This document shows positions 34,160 through 44,154 of a DNA stretch of 64,000 bases, in pieces. Positions within the stretch are counted from its first letter, which is position 1; the number at the start of each line of letters is the position of its first letter. Both the position numbers and the translations under genes were made by a program. Where the stretch lies: positions 434,001 to 498,000 of the forward strand of contig NZ_JBBMXV010000002.1 in the NCBI RefSeq assembly GCF_037996645.1, read 5' to 3'. This DNA is from Halalkalicoccus tibetensis. Lineage in GTDB: Archaea; Halobacteriota; Halobacteria; Halobacteriales; Halalkalicoccaceae. A model generated the notes under the pieces. The model did no database searches, was not told the origin of the DNA, and was given only the letters and a program-made list of their open reading frames with translations.

Positions 34160-34519
34160 GTGGGGCTCGTGACCGAGACCGGACCCGGGTCGCGAGGGGT
34201 CGTGTCCCTCCATCGGGACAGCGCGCCTTGCGAGCACTGCGGGAGCGTGATCGAGACTGATCTCGCCGCGTGTCCCGACTGCGGGAACCAGCCCGTCGCG
34301 GCGGTGAAACGCGTATCGATCGGGGCAATGCTCGCGGGCGCGATCCTCGCGATGACGGCGAGCAACGTCGCGCTGGCGTACTGGCTCGCGCCCCTCGTCG
34401 GCGTCGGGCTGTTCGTCGTGGGGGCCGGCCTCTACTGGGTCCTCACGGAGCGCTACAGCCCCACCGAGTACGACTCCTACGCGCGGTCGGTCCCCGAACC
34501 CGAGTCGGTCGGTCACTGA
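34160..34519 (+). CDS. Zinc-ribbon membrane protein
   Basis: 119 residues starting with GTG (GTG at 34169 is an alternative). A C4 ribbon, CEHCGSVIETDLAACPDCG (about residues 24-42), precedes two membrane helices (VSIGAMLAGAILAMTASNVA and LAPLVGVGLFVVGAGLYWVL) and an acidic cytosolic tail. Such ribbon-plus-helices proteins are common in haloarchaea; the function is unknown. The TATA element 22-32 bases upstream supports this start. Confidence 0.62.
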   Translation: MGLVTETGPGSRGVVSLHRDSAPCEHCGSVIETDLAACPDCGNQPVAAVKRVSIGAMLAGAILAMTASNVALAYWLAPLVGVGLFVVGAGLYWVLTERYSPTEYDSYARSVPEPESVGH

Positions 34520-34675
34520 TCCGAAGCCGGTTCGAACCGACGGTCTCGGATGATAACACGGTTCGCTTGCAGCGGAGCAGGGACTCCAGGGAACTATCGT
34601 CACGCGCTTCGAGACGTCGAGCGATGGTCAGCGCGAACCCCTAGAGTAGACCCCGTAGCTCGGGTGTCAGCGATC

Positions 34676-35081
34676 GCCCTACCAGGCGAGCGTCTCGCCG
34701 ATCGCCAGCCCCTCGGTCGGGATCCTGACCTCGTCGACTGCCGGCTCGACGAGCGGGAACAGCTGTTCGTAGTAGGCCGTCCCGGCGTGGACGACCAGGA
34801 CGATGGTCCCCGTGAGCAGTCCCTCGTCGATGGTCGCGGTAGTCAGCGTCTCGTCGTACGGTGGGATCTCCGGCCCAGTAGGTGCCAGACCCATGTCTCG
34901 CTGAGAGGACGTACCAGCGGTCGTGGTGGCGCTCGCAGTGGGCCCGGGCCTTTCGGAACAGCGCGGAGGTGTCGTACAGATCACGCGGGGCTGCCGGGCG
35001 GTCGCGCTTCGGTTTCGTACAGCTGACCGGGCCGACCTGCACGATAGTAGAGTTCCCCCGTGGCCGTATGACTCCGTCCAT
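34676..35081 (-). pseudogene. Relic of a DUF6884-type protein
   Basis: Read on the minus strand, one frame gives STIVQVGPVSCTKPKRDRPA, then LYDTSALFRKARAHCERHHD and RWYVLSARHG. The next frame continues PTGPEIPPYDETLTTATI, then EGLLTGTIVLVVHAGTAYYE, QLFPLVEP and VRIPTEGLAIGETLAW before a stop. Intact DUF6884 proteins have these in one frame, with a helical segment between ETLTT and the V-VHAG strand. So the gene has a frameshift after SARHG and an internal deletion. The function of the intact family is unknown. Confidence 0.6.
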
Positions 35082-35243
35082 CCCCCGAAGCGATACGACG
35101 TCCGGTCGGTCCCCCCTGTTCCCCGACCGGTCCGTCGGGAGATAGTTGTGTCCACGGTTGTCTCGCGTCGTGCTCCATCGCAGCCCGCCGAACGGGACTG
35201 GATCCCGATCCGAACACGACACGGGGGTCACACCCGCGGGGTT

Positions 35244-35254
35244 CATGGATTATA
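35244..35254 (+). promoter_or_regulatory. Probable katG promoter
   Basis: TTATATAAATT in a GC-rich surround, about 80 bases before the katG ATG. Start of transcription near 35278 would leave a leader of about 50 bases. The stretch 35082-35329 holds no gene apart from this promoter. Confidence 0.5.
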
Positions 35255-35257
35255 TAA

Positions 35258-37522
<2,265 letters not shown>

Positions 37523-37959
37523 TCGCGGCCGAGCGTTCGCGGGAGTTCTTTTCGCGGCCGATCGCGGAGCGTTACGTACTCACCGAACGACGAAACCGGT
37601 AGGAAGCGAAGGCCGTAGGAGCCGTGGTGAACGGGAACACGAATATGGACGCGGCGGGCACTCGTTCACACACAGGGGTTAACGGACGGGAAGCTTTGAG
37701 AGGAGCACCTGCAAGTCGTATACCGACCGGGCGAACTCGGTCCGACGGCCATAGCCTCTCCAGTCGGCAGGTCGTACGTGTCGGACGCTGAGGATCCTAC
37801 GGGACCGACTGATTCGAAACGGCCTGCCACCGGTGCTGCCGGAAGGGGTTATTCCGTTCGACGATCAAGGACCTCCATGCAGTGGTGCGACCAGCCGGTG
37901 AGACCATTCGGGAACGAGGACGTAGGGGCCCGGAACCGAAGTCCGACGGGGGACGGAGC
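37523..37959. other. Intergenic region after katG
   Basis: About 440 bases without a supported gene. A short open frame at 37778-37963 has no recognisable features. The AT-richer GGTTATTCCG at 37848-37857 could be a weak promoter for the RNase H gene. No repeat or RNA gene is evident. Confidence 0.4.
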
Positions 37960-38613
37960 GTGACCGACGACCCCCTCCCGGCCGAGCACCTCTCGCCGCT
38001 CGCCACGCTCGTCGACGAGGTACTCGTGGGCGTCGGCTACGAGGTGGCGGCCGCCATCGACACCGTCGACGACGCCGTCCCCGGCTACGGCGGGCTGTTC
38101 GATCCGGCGACCACCCCGGCCGAGCTGCGTCCTGCGCTCGAAAGCCTGCTGGAGTCGGGACTCACCCGGCCATCCGTCCCCGAGCCGACGAGCGACGCGT
38201 TCGTCCTCTACGTCGACGGCAGTTCACGCGGTAACCCCGGCCCCGCGGGTGCGGGCGCCGTCATCGTGGACGCTGCGGAGAACGAACTCGCCCGCCTCGG
38301 CCGACCCGTCGGCTCCCGGACGGGGAACAACACCGCCGAGTACGTCGCCCTCCAGCTCGGGCTCTCGGAACTGGTGGCTCGCTACGAGCCACGCAGGCTG
38401 GAGGTGCGCATCGATTCGATGACGGTCATCCGGGACGTCTGGGGCGGCGAGAACCCGACGGAACCGGGCGTCGAGGGATACAGCGAGGCCGTCGCGGCGG
38501 CACTGTCGAGGGTTCCGGATCACCAGTATACGCATCTGGCCGACAGCGACCCGAATCCCGCCGACGCACTGGCGACGGTGGGCGCCGATATCGCGGCCCT
38601 CGGACCTGGATAG
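37960..38613 (+). CDS. rnhA: Ribonuclease HI-family protein
   Basis: 217 residues from a GTG at 37960. An N-terminal helical part (AEHLSPLATLVDEVLVGVGY) precedes an RNase H domain: YVDGSSRGNPGPAGAGAVIV (first Asp), NNTAEYVALQLGLSEL (Glu), RIDSMTVIRDVWGG (Asp) and DSDPNPADALATVG (last Asp). All four catalytic carboxylates are in place, so it should cut RNA in RNA/DNA hybrids. The start is uncertain: the frame is open upstream to 37882. Confidence 0.82.
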   Translation: MTDDPLPAEHLSPLATLVDEVLVGVGYEVAAAIDTVDDAVPGYGGLFDPATTPAELRPALESLLESGLTRPSVPEPTSDAFVLYVDGSSRGNPGPAGAGAVIVDAAENELARLGRPVGSRTGNNTAEYVALQLGLSELVARYEPRRLEVRIDSMTVIRDVWGGENPTEPGVEGYSEAVAAALSRVPDHQYTHLADSDPNPADALATVGADIAALGPG

Positions 38614-38693
38614 AGAGTCATGCCGTGTGTCGTGCGAACACCGATCGGGATACTGGACTAGATCGGATCCGTACCGTTCGGCAGAACTCATGA

Positions 38694-38888
38694 GCGCGAC
38701 GGGACTGTCGTGAGCCGTGCGGGACCTCCGGTCGCGCTGGAAACCGGCGGCGAAACTGCCGGTGACGAAACGAACGGGACTCAGGAACGCCCGCTCGTTC
38801 CTTCCGGCCACTCGCGGGCGCGACGGGACTGCCGTGAGGGAAACCGAACGGCAGTCAGGAGCGCCCGTGAACGAGCGAAGCGAGAGAA
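38694..38888 (-). repeat. 74-bp tandem duplication at the 3' end of tRNA-Arg
   Basis: GGGCGCGACGGGA, the tRNA 3' end on the plus strand at 38890-38902, recurs at 38816-38828, exactly 74 bases away. TCAGGaaCGCCCG at 38781-38793 recurs as TCAGGagCGCCCG at 38855-38867, also 74 bases apart. A weaker third copy, GCGCGACGGGACT, is at 38694. The repeat unit is about the size of a tRNA gene. The 275 bases from the RNase H stop to the tRNA hold nothing else I can support. Confidence 0.65.
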
Positions 38889-38961
38889 CGGGCGCGACGG
38901 GATTTGAACCCGCGACAACTTGGTTCGGAACCAAGTACTCTATCCACTGAGCTACGCGCCC
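38889..38961 (-). tRNA. tRNA-Arg (CCG)
   Basis: On the minus strand the acceptor GGGCGCG (38961-38955) pairs with CGCGCCC (38896-38890), and G73 is at 38889. D-arm TAGCTCAGTGGATAGAGT, anticodon stem CTTGG/CCAAG around TTCCGAA (anticodon CCG), T-arm GCGGG-TTCAAAT-CCCGT. No CCA is encoded. Confidence 0.94.
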
Positions 38962-39008
38962 TCATCCCTCCGTACCGGAGGACGGGGTTTAACCGTTGTG
39001 AAGCGAAC

Positions 39009-40475
39009 TCAGGCCTCGGCGGGGGTCCGGTCCTCGATCACCGACTCCTTCCAGGTTCCCCGCAGGAACCACGCACCGGCGAGCACCGCGCCGACGATGT
39101 GGCCGAGCGTCATCCCGACCCAGATCCCGGTCGGGCCCCAGCCGGTGGCGAAGGCGAGCAGGTAGACGGCGGGCACCCGCACGCCCCAGAGGTTGAGCCA
39201 GGACAGCGCCATCGCGGTCTTGGTATTGCCCGCGCCGCGGAAGGCCCCCAGGACGACCTGCATGACGCCGATGAAGGCGAACTCCACCGAGCGGATCCGC
39301 AGGTAGTCGGTCGCGAGCGCGACCGTTTCAGCGGCGCCGGGTACGTCCGAGCGGAGGAAGACCGTGTTGATCGGCCGGGCGAAGACCACCGCGACGAGCG
39401 CGACCCCGATCATCACCCCGCCGCCGGTCCCCGCCGCGAGCCGGACGGTCCGTTCGGCGCGCTCGGGTTTCTCGGCGCCGAGGTTCTGGCCGACGATCGT
39501 CTCGGTGGCCTTCGAGAGCCCCAGGGCGGGCAGGAAGACCAGCGAGATCAGCCGGTTTCCGAGCCCGTAGGCCGCGACCACGGGCGGCTCGAAGGAGACC
39601 ACCATCGCCGTCAGCACCACGAGCGCCAGCGCGTTCGCGGACTGTTCGAGCGAGGTCGGCACGCCCAGCCGGGTGATCTCCCAGACGTTCGCGGGGTCGA
39701 GCCGGAGGTGTTCGAGGCGGACGTCCGGGCCGGCGGTCGTCCGAAAGAGGACGTAGAAGGCGAGCGCGCTCGCGACACCCCGCGAGAAGACGGTGGCGAG
39801 GGCGGCCCCCTCGATGCCGTAGCCCGCAAAGCCCGACAGCGAGAACAACGCGGACTCGAGGCCGGTCAGCGAGAGCCACGCGAACAGCGGGTTGTCGTCG
39901 AAGCCGAAGATCAGGAACGGGTCGATGACGACGTTGAGGACGACGCTGACGAACATGAGCCGCATCGGCAGGCGGGTGTTTCCCGACCCGCGCATCAGCG
40001 CCTCGAAGACGTAGAAGCCGAAGAGGAAGGGCAGGCCCAAAAAGAAGATCCGCATGTAGTCGGCCGCGAGCGGAATCACCCGCTCGGTGGTCTGGGGATC
40101 GCTCGGGAGCAGGGAGAGCGCGGGCGCGGTGTAGAAGTAGCCGGCGATCCCCAGCACGGTCGCGAGGATGCCGACGAACGCGAGCGTCTGACCGGCGAAC
40201 AGGCCCGCCGACTGCTCGCTCTCTGCGCCGGTGTACTGGGCGACGAGAATGCTTCCCGCCGTAGTGAAGCCGGCGGCGACGGCGATCAGCAGGAAGACCA
40301 GCGGGAAGGCGAGGCTGATCGCGCCGACGGCGTCGGCCGAGAGCTGCCCGAGCCAGAGCGTGTCCGCGAGGTTGTAGGCGACCTGCAGGACCTGGAAGAC
40401 GACGATCGGCCAGGCGAGGCGGGCCATCGGGCGGATCAGCCCGCCGCTGGTGAGGGTGCTCTCGGAGTCGGCCAC
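39009..40475 (-). CDS. MATE family multidrug/sodium efflux transporter
   Basis: 488 residues with twelve predicted membrane helices in two six-helix halves. Typical MATE strings: LAWPIVVFQVLQVAYNLADT, GSILVAQYTGAESEQSAGLF, EALMRGSGNTRLPMRLMFVS and, in the second half, SKATETIVGQNLGAEKPERA and GAFRGAGNTKTAMALSW. It exports cationic compounds driven by Na+ or H+; the substrate is unknown. It ends 47 bases from tRNA-Arg. Confidence 0.92.
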   Translation of the reverse strand: MADSESTLTSGGLIRPMARLAWPIVVFQVLQVAYNLADTLWLGQLSADAVGAISLAFPLVFLLIAVAAGFTTAGSILVAQYTGAESEQSAGLFAGQTLAFVGILATVLGIAGYFYTAPALSLLPSDPQTTERVIPLAADYMRIFFLGLPFLFGFYVFEALMRGSGNTRLPMRLMFVSVVLNVVIDPFLIFGFDDNPLFAWLSLTGLESALFSLSGFAGYGIEGAALATVFSRGVASALAFYVLFRTTAGPDVRLEHLRLDPANVWEITRLGVPTSLEQSANALALVVLTAMVVSFEPPVVAAYGLGNRLISLVFLPALGLSKATETIVGQNLGAEKPERAERTVRLAAGTGGGVMIGVALVAVVFARPINTVFLRSDVPGAAETVALATDYLRIRSVEFAFIGVMQVVLGAFRGAGNTKTAMALSWLNLWGVRVPAVYLLAFATGWGPTGIWVGMTLGHIVGAVLAGAWFLRGTWKESVIEDRTPAEA

Positions 40476-40551
40476 TACGTTTCGAAACGAAAGGGGTCGC
40501 TAAGAAATCACCGGAACCGGCCGGGCCCTCAGGGTGCCGGTTCGCCGGTCC

Positions 40552-41139
40552 TCAGGGCGTCTCGTTGGTCTCGAGGGTGAACTCGCCGCGCGGGTAGGCG
40601 ACGCAGGTCAGGGTGTAGCCCTCGGAGATCTCGTTGTCGTCGAGCATCTGCTGGTTGTCGTGCTCGATGTAGTCCTCGGAGGGGCCGTCGGCGACCTGAC
40701 CCCCACAGGAGACACACTGGCCCTGCCGGCAGGCGTAGGGCAGGTCCCAGCCCTCGTCCTCGCCGGCTTCGAGCAGCGTCTCGTTGTTCGCGACCTCGAT
40801 GGTCTCGCCCTCCTTCGCGAACTCGATCTCGAAGTACTCGACCTCGTCCTCGGGGATGTCGCCGGGGCCCGAGGCTTCCTCGGCACCGCCCTCCTCGAGC
40901 TCGCCCTCCGCGCCCTCGCCACCGCCGACGGCCGCCGCGGCCCCGCCACCGCCGCCGATCGCCCGGTTCGACGGCTCGGGGAAGTCGATCTCGGGGACGG
41001 TCGAGGCGCGCTGTTCGAGGACCTCCTCTGCGATGTCGTCCGGGATCACCCGTTCGGTGCCCTTCGCGAAGTGAAGCGCCACCATCGTAAGCGCCAGGAA
41101 GGCGCCCATCGAGATGGCGAACGCGGAGGCTTCTACCAT
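40552..41139 (-). CDS. Membrane-anchored 2Fe-2S ferredoxin
   Basis: 195 residues. An N-terminal membrane helix (SAFAISMGAFLALTMVALHF) is followed by a flexible Gly/Ala/Glu-rich linker (about 60-95) and a plant-type ferredoxin domain. The cluster ligands are visible in YACRQGQCVSCGGQV (three cysteines, C-x4-C-x2-C) and the fourth in TLTCVAYPRGEF. It probably passes electrons to a membrane partner. On the minus strand CTTAACCCA near 41160-41170 could be the TATA box for a leaderless transcript. The MFS gene upstream ends 51 bases away. Confidence 0.88.
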   Translation of the reverse strand: MVEASAFAISMGAFLALTMVALHFAKGTERVIPDDIAEEVLEQRASTVPEIDFPEPSNRAIGGGGGAAAAVGGGEGAEGELEEGGAEEASGPGDIPEDEVEYFEIEFAKEGETIEVANNETLLEAGEDEGWDLPYACRQGQCVSCGGQVADGPSEDYIEHDNQQMLDDNEISEGYTLTCVAYPRGEFTLETNETP

Positions 41140-41189
41140 ATATTCGGGGGTTACGGAAGGGTGGGTTAAGGATATTGTGATCCACCCGG

Positions 41190-42359
41190 CTACTCGATGC
41201 GGCGCACGAGCAGCGCGCTCAGCAGGAAACAGCCGACGAGCCCGGCGTAGGCGACCCGGTAGCTCGCGTGCTCGGCGACGAACCCGGTGTAGGTCGGCCC
41301 CAGGCTGCCGACGCCGAAGAAGACAGCCCGGCTCAACCCGTATTCGCCGCCCAGCGAGTCGGGCGCCAGCCGGGCCATCAGGAAGGCGTTCATCACCGGC
41401 CAGAAGCTTATCAGCCCGACGGCGAACAGGACGGTCGCGGCCGCCACCGCGAGCGGGTGCTCGGCGACGACGAACAGCGAGAGGCCGACGGCGCCGATCA
41501 GGGGGGCGCTCCCGCCGACGCGGCGGTGGCCGAAGCGGTCGCCGAGCTCGCCGACCGTCGGGCTGATCACGAGCCCGATCAGGAAGACCGACACGAACGC
41601 CGCGGTCGCGGGCAGCGGCGCGTAGCCCTTCTCGACGCGCAGGAAGGTCGGCAGGAAGCTCACCGAGGCCTGCCAGACGAGCATGTACAGGCAGAACAAC
41701 GCGAGCACGCGCCGGAGCTGCCGGGAGGCGAACAGCCGGCGGACGGTCCCGCGACCGTCGAGGTCGACCGGCGAGACCACGTAGGGCTCCCGGCTCCAGC
41801 GATGGATCAGCAGGCCGACGACCCCGAGGCCGGCGGCGAGCGGGAGGAAGGCGACCCGCCAGCTCGCAAGCGCGAGCGCCACGCCTGCGAGCCCGCCGGC
41901 GACCGCGCTGCCGAAGCTGTAGGAGGCGGCGATGACGCCGAGCGCGCGGCCCCGACGGTTCGCGAACGACTCGAAGACCAGCGCCATGTTGGTCGGCTCG
42001 TAGAGCCCGACGCCGAGGCCGACGACCGCGAGCCCGAGGAGGAAGACGGGGAACGTCGGGGCGCTCGCGACGGCCAGAAAGCCGACGACCAGCACCGCGA
42101 TACTCGCGACGAGGACGGTCTTTCGCGAGAGCAGGTCCGACGAGCGGCCGCCGGGGTACATCGCCAGGGCGGCACAGGCCCACATCACCGTCAGGCTAGC
42201 GCCGGCCGCCGTCGGCGCGATGTCGAACTCCTCGATGATCGCGGGGAGCGCGGGCGCGAGCACGAGCTGGCCGGCCAGCAGCGCCACGACACCGACCGAG
42301 AGGACCGAGAGCATGCGTCCGTGGCCGCCGACGAAGGAGGTGGAGGGCGAATCGTTCAC
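41190..42359 (-). CDS. Major facilitator superfamily transporter
   Basis: 389 residues, twelve predicted helices, starting with GTG at 42359. MFS markers: YPGGRSSDLLSRKTVLVASI (loop 2-3 motif), GVGLYEPTNMALVFESFANR, RGRALGVIAASYSFGSAVAG (motif C region), and GELGDRFGHRRVGG in the second half. The substrate is unknown. It is divergent from the DJ-1 gene across 78 bases. Confidence 0.87.
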   Translation of the reverse strand: MNDSPSTSFVGGHGRMLSVLSVGVVALLAGQLVLAPALPAIIEEFDIAPTAAGASLTVMWACAALAMYPGGRSSDLLSRKTVLVASIAVLVVGFLAVASAPTFPVFLLGLAVVGLGVGLYEPTNMALVFESFANRRGRALGVIAASYSFGSAVAGGLAGVALALASWRVAFLPLAAGLGVVGLLIHRWSREPYVVSPVDLDGRGTVRRLFASRQLRRVLALFCLYMLVWQASVSFLPTFLRVEKGYAPLPATAAFVSVFLIGLVISPTVGELGDRFGHRRVGGSAPLIGAVGLSLFVVAEHPLAVAAATVLFAVGLISFWPVMNAFLMARLAPDSLGGEYGLSRAVFFGVGSLGPTYTGFVAEHASYRVAYAGLVGCFLLSALLVRRIE

Positions 42360-42437
42360 GCCCGGTTGGTGTGATATGAAGGGGTTTCGGGGTTTCGTTC
42401 CGCGAACCGCTATGGGCCCGCTTCACGAACCGCGGAC

Positions 42438-43069
42438 ATGGAGATCGAGATCCTGCTGTACGAGGGGTTCGACGAGCTCGACGCGATCGGCCCCTACGAG
42501 GTCTTCCGGACCGCGAGCGAGGCCGGCGGCGACCTGCGGACCTCGCTCGTCACTCACGAACCGACCGAGCGGGTGGCCGCGAGCCACGGCCTCCGCGTGG
42601 AGCCAGACGGCGTCCTCGGCGAGCCCGACCTGCTGGTGGTGCCCGGCGGCGGGTGGGGCTCGCGGAACGAGCGGGGCACTTGGGGCGAGTACGAATGGAA
42701 CGACCTCCCACCCCTGCTCGTCGAGCGCTACGACCGCGGGGCGACCCTCGCGTCGGTCTGCACCGGCACGATGCTCCTAGAGAGGGCGGGGATCCTGGAT
42801 GGACGGCCCGCAGTCACACACGCGAGCGCGCTCGGCGATCTGCGCGGGACGGGGGCCGAGGTGGTCGACAGCGAGGGACGAAGTCCCTCTGACCACACGA
42901 GCGGGGCCGTACCCCGCGTCGTGGACGACGGCGACGTTCTGACCGCGGGCGGGGTCACCTCGGGGATCGACCTGGCGCTGTGGCTCGTCGAGCGGGAGAT
43001 CGGCGGGGACCTCGCCGAGGGCGTGGCGACGACGCTCGAATACGAGCGAGAAACCGTCTTCCGGCGTAG
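42438..43069 (+). CDS. DJ-1/PfpI family protein, probably frameshifted at its end
   Basis: Class I glutamine-amidotransferase-like protein. IEILLYEGFDELDAIGPYEV, LLVVPGGGWGSRNERG, the nucleophile elbow LASVCTGTMLLERAGILDGR with its cysteine, and AGGVTSGIDLALWLVEREIG are intact. The family normally ends just after EYERE; here the frame continues to 44069, antisense through the whole gnd gene. A TAG in the +2 frame at 43067-43069 lies exactly where a stop is expected, so a one- or two-base indel near the end is likely. A 14-residue insertion (EGRSPSDHTSGAVP) caused by a hairpin is also present. Confidence 0.65.
42861..42896 (+). repeat. Nested perfect hairpin inserted in the DJ-1 gene
   Basis: GAGGGAC (42873-42879) pairs with GTCCCTC (42883-42889) around a GAA loop. 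Outside it, GTGGTC (42861-42866) pairs with GACCAC (42891-42896). It encodes residues that interrupt an otherwise conserved region between EVVDS and RVVDDGDVLTAGG. The form (perfect stem, three-base loop) is like the array after tRNA-Asn. Confidence 0.6.
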
Positions 43070-43073
43070 CCGG

Positions 43074-43979
43074 TTACTCCTCCCTGCGAGCGACCTCGTG
43101 TCGCCCGAAGCCATAGCGGAGCCGGTTCGCGAGCCGTCGCGAGAAGCGCCCCTCCTCGGGAGAGCGCGAGCCAAAGCGCTCGGAGAGCGCCTGGTAGATG
43201 ATCGGCAGCGCGATCTCCTGTTCGAGGGCCTCCTGGACGGTCCACGTTCCGGTGGAGCCCCCGGCAACGTAGTCGTCGACGTCGCCCAGGTCCGTCCCCT
43301 CCTCGCGGAACGCCTCCTCGCAGAGCTCGAGCAGCCACGAGCGGATGACGGCGCCGTTGTTCCAGGTCCGGGCGACGCTCTCCAGATCGAGGTCGTAGCG
43401 CCCCTCAGCGAGCAGCTCGAACCCCTCCCCATACGCTTGCATCAGCGCGTACTCGACGCCGTTGTGGACCATCTTCACGTAGTGGCCCGAGCCGACGGGC
43501 CCCATCCGGTCGTGGCCCGCGGGGCCGGTGGCGACGGCGTCGAACGCGGGAACGAGCTCGTTGTAGGCCCACCGGGGCCCGCCGATCATCAGCGAGAAGC
43601 CCGCCTCGGCGCTCGCGGGACCTCCGCTCGTCCCGCAGTCGAGATACGCCGCGTCGGTCGCTTCGGCACGTTCGACCGAGCGTTCGAAATGCGAGTTGCC
43701 GCCGTCGACGACGACGTCCTCCGAATCGAGATGGGGATCGAGCTCCGCGAGGGTGGCGTCGACGGCCTCGCCGGCGGGGACCATCAGCCAGATGCGCTTC
43801 TCCTCGCCCAGCCGCTCGGCGAGGTCGTCGATCGAGTCGGCCGGGGTCGCGCCCGCCTCCCCGGCGCGTTCGACGGCCGCCTCGTCGAGGTCGTAGGCGA
43901 CCACGTCGTGGCCGCCCTCGATCAGCCGGTCCGCGACGATCAGTCCCATCCGTCCGAGCCCGATAACGCCCAGTTGCAT
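43074..43979 (-). CDS. gnd: 6-phosphogluconate dehydrogenase (decarboxylating)
   Basis: 301 residues, the short form used in the oxidative pentose phosphate pathway of haloarchaea. [20 protein letters not shown] is the nucleotide-binding fold, [13 protein letters not shown] and [20 protein letters not shown] are the 6PGDH signatures, and [20 protein letters not shown] carries the catalytic lysine and substrate-binding asparagine. The ATG at 43979 starts the Rossmann fold directly; an in-frame start upstream adds nine residues. Confidence 0.94.
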   Translation of the reverse strand: MQLGVIGLGRMGLIVADRLIEGGHDVVAYDLDEAAVERAGEAGATPADSIDDLAERLGEEKRIWLMVPAGEAVDATLAELDPHLDSEDVVVDGGNSHFERSVERAEATDAAYLDCGTSGGPASAEAGFSLMIGGPRWAYNELVPAFDAVATGPAGHDRMGPVGSGHYVKMVHNGVEYALMQAYGEGFELLAEGRYDLDLESVARTWNNGAVIRSWLLELCEEAFREEGTDLGDVDDYVAGGSTGTWTVQEALEQEIALPIIYQALSERFGSRSPEEGRFSRRLANRLRYGFGRHEVARREE

Positions 43980-44041
43980 GGGAGGTGGTCGAAAGGGCGC
44001 GGGCATACCGGTTGCGGTTCGGCAGGGGCGCGACGCGAAGC

Positions 44042-44049
44042 TTTATCAA
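44042..44049 (+). promoter_or_regulatory. Promoter of the valS leader
   Basis: TTTATCAA at 44042-44049 is the only TATA-like string in the 175-base gap between gnd and valS. It places transcription start near 44070, two bases before the ATG of a ten-codon open frame and about 85 bases before valS. Confidence 0.5.
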
Positions 44050-44071
44050 AACCCGACCGTACCCCGTAGGT

Positions 44072-44104
44072 ATGAGCGTGGCTCAGCCGGTAGTACGTCG
44101 CTAG
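44072..44104 (+). CDS. Possible valine-rich leader peptide of valS
   Basis: ATG at 44072 and TAG at 44102-44104 enclose [10 protein letters not shown]; three of ten codons are valine (GTG, GTA, GTA), and GTA is a rare codon in this GC-rich genome. The TATA box 23-30 bases upstream would make it a leaderless open frame. Downstream bases can pair: TGAGCGT (44073-44079) with ACGCTCA (44131-44137), enclosing AGCC/GGCT and TCGA/TCGA stems. That is the layout of a translation-coupled attenuator; the function is inference. Confidence 0.4.
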   Translation: MSVAQPVVRR

Positions 44105-44154
44105 GCTCCTCTCGACAACGCAATCGACTTACGCTCACTGGAGAGACTCACCAC

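Noticed and set aside
37778-37963. 61-codon frame before the RNase H gene
   Set aside because: No ribosome site or promoter, no similarity, and it overlaps the RNase H start.
40552-42183. 543-codon minus-strand frame that includes the ferredoxin
   Set aside because: The part before 41139 is an out-of-frame shadow of the MFS gene; the ferredoxin has its own ATG and membrane anchor.
44070-44140. tRNA-like leader before valS (GGCTCAGCCGGTAG resembles a D-arm; 7-bp closing stem)
   Set aside because: There is no anticodon arm or T-arm of proper size, so it is not a tRNA gene; kept only as leader structure.
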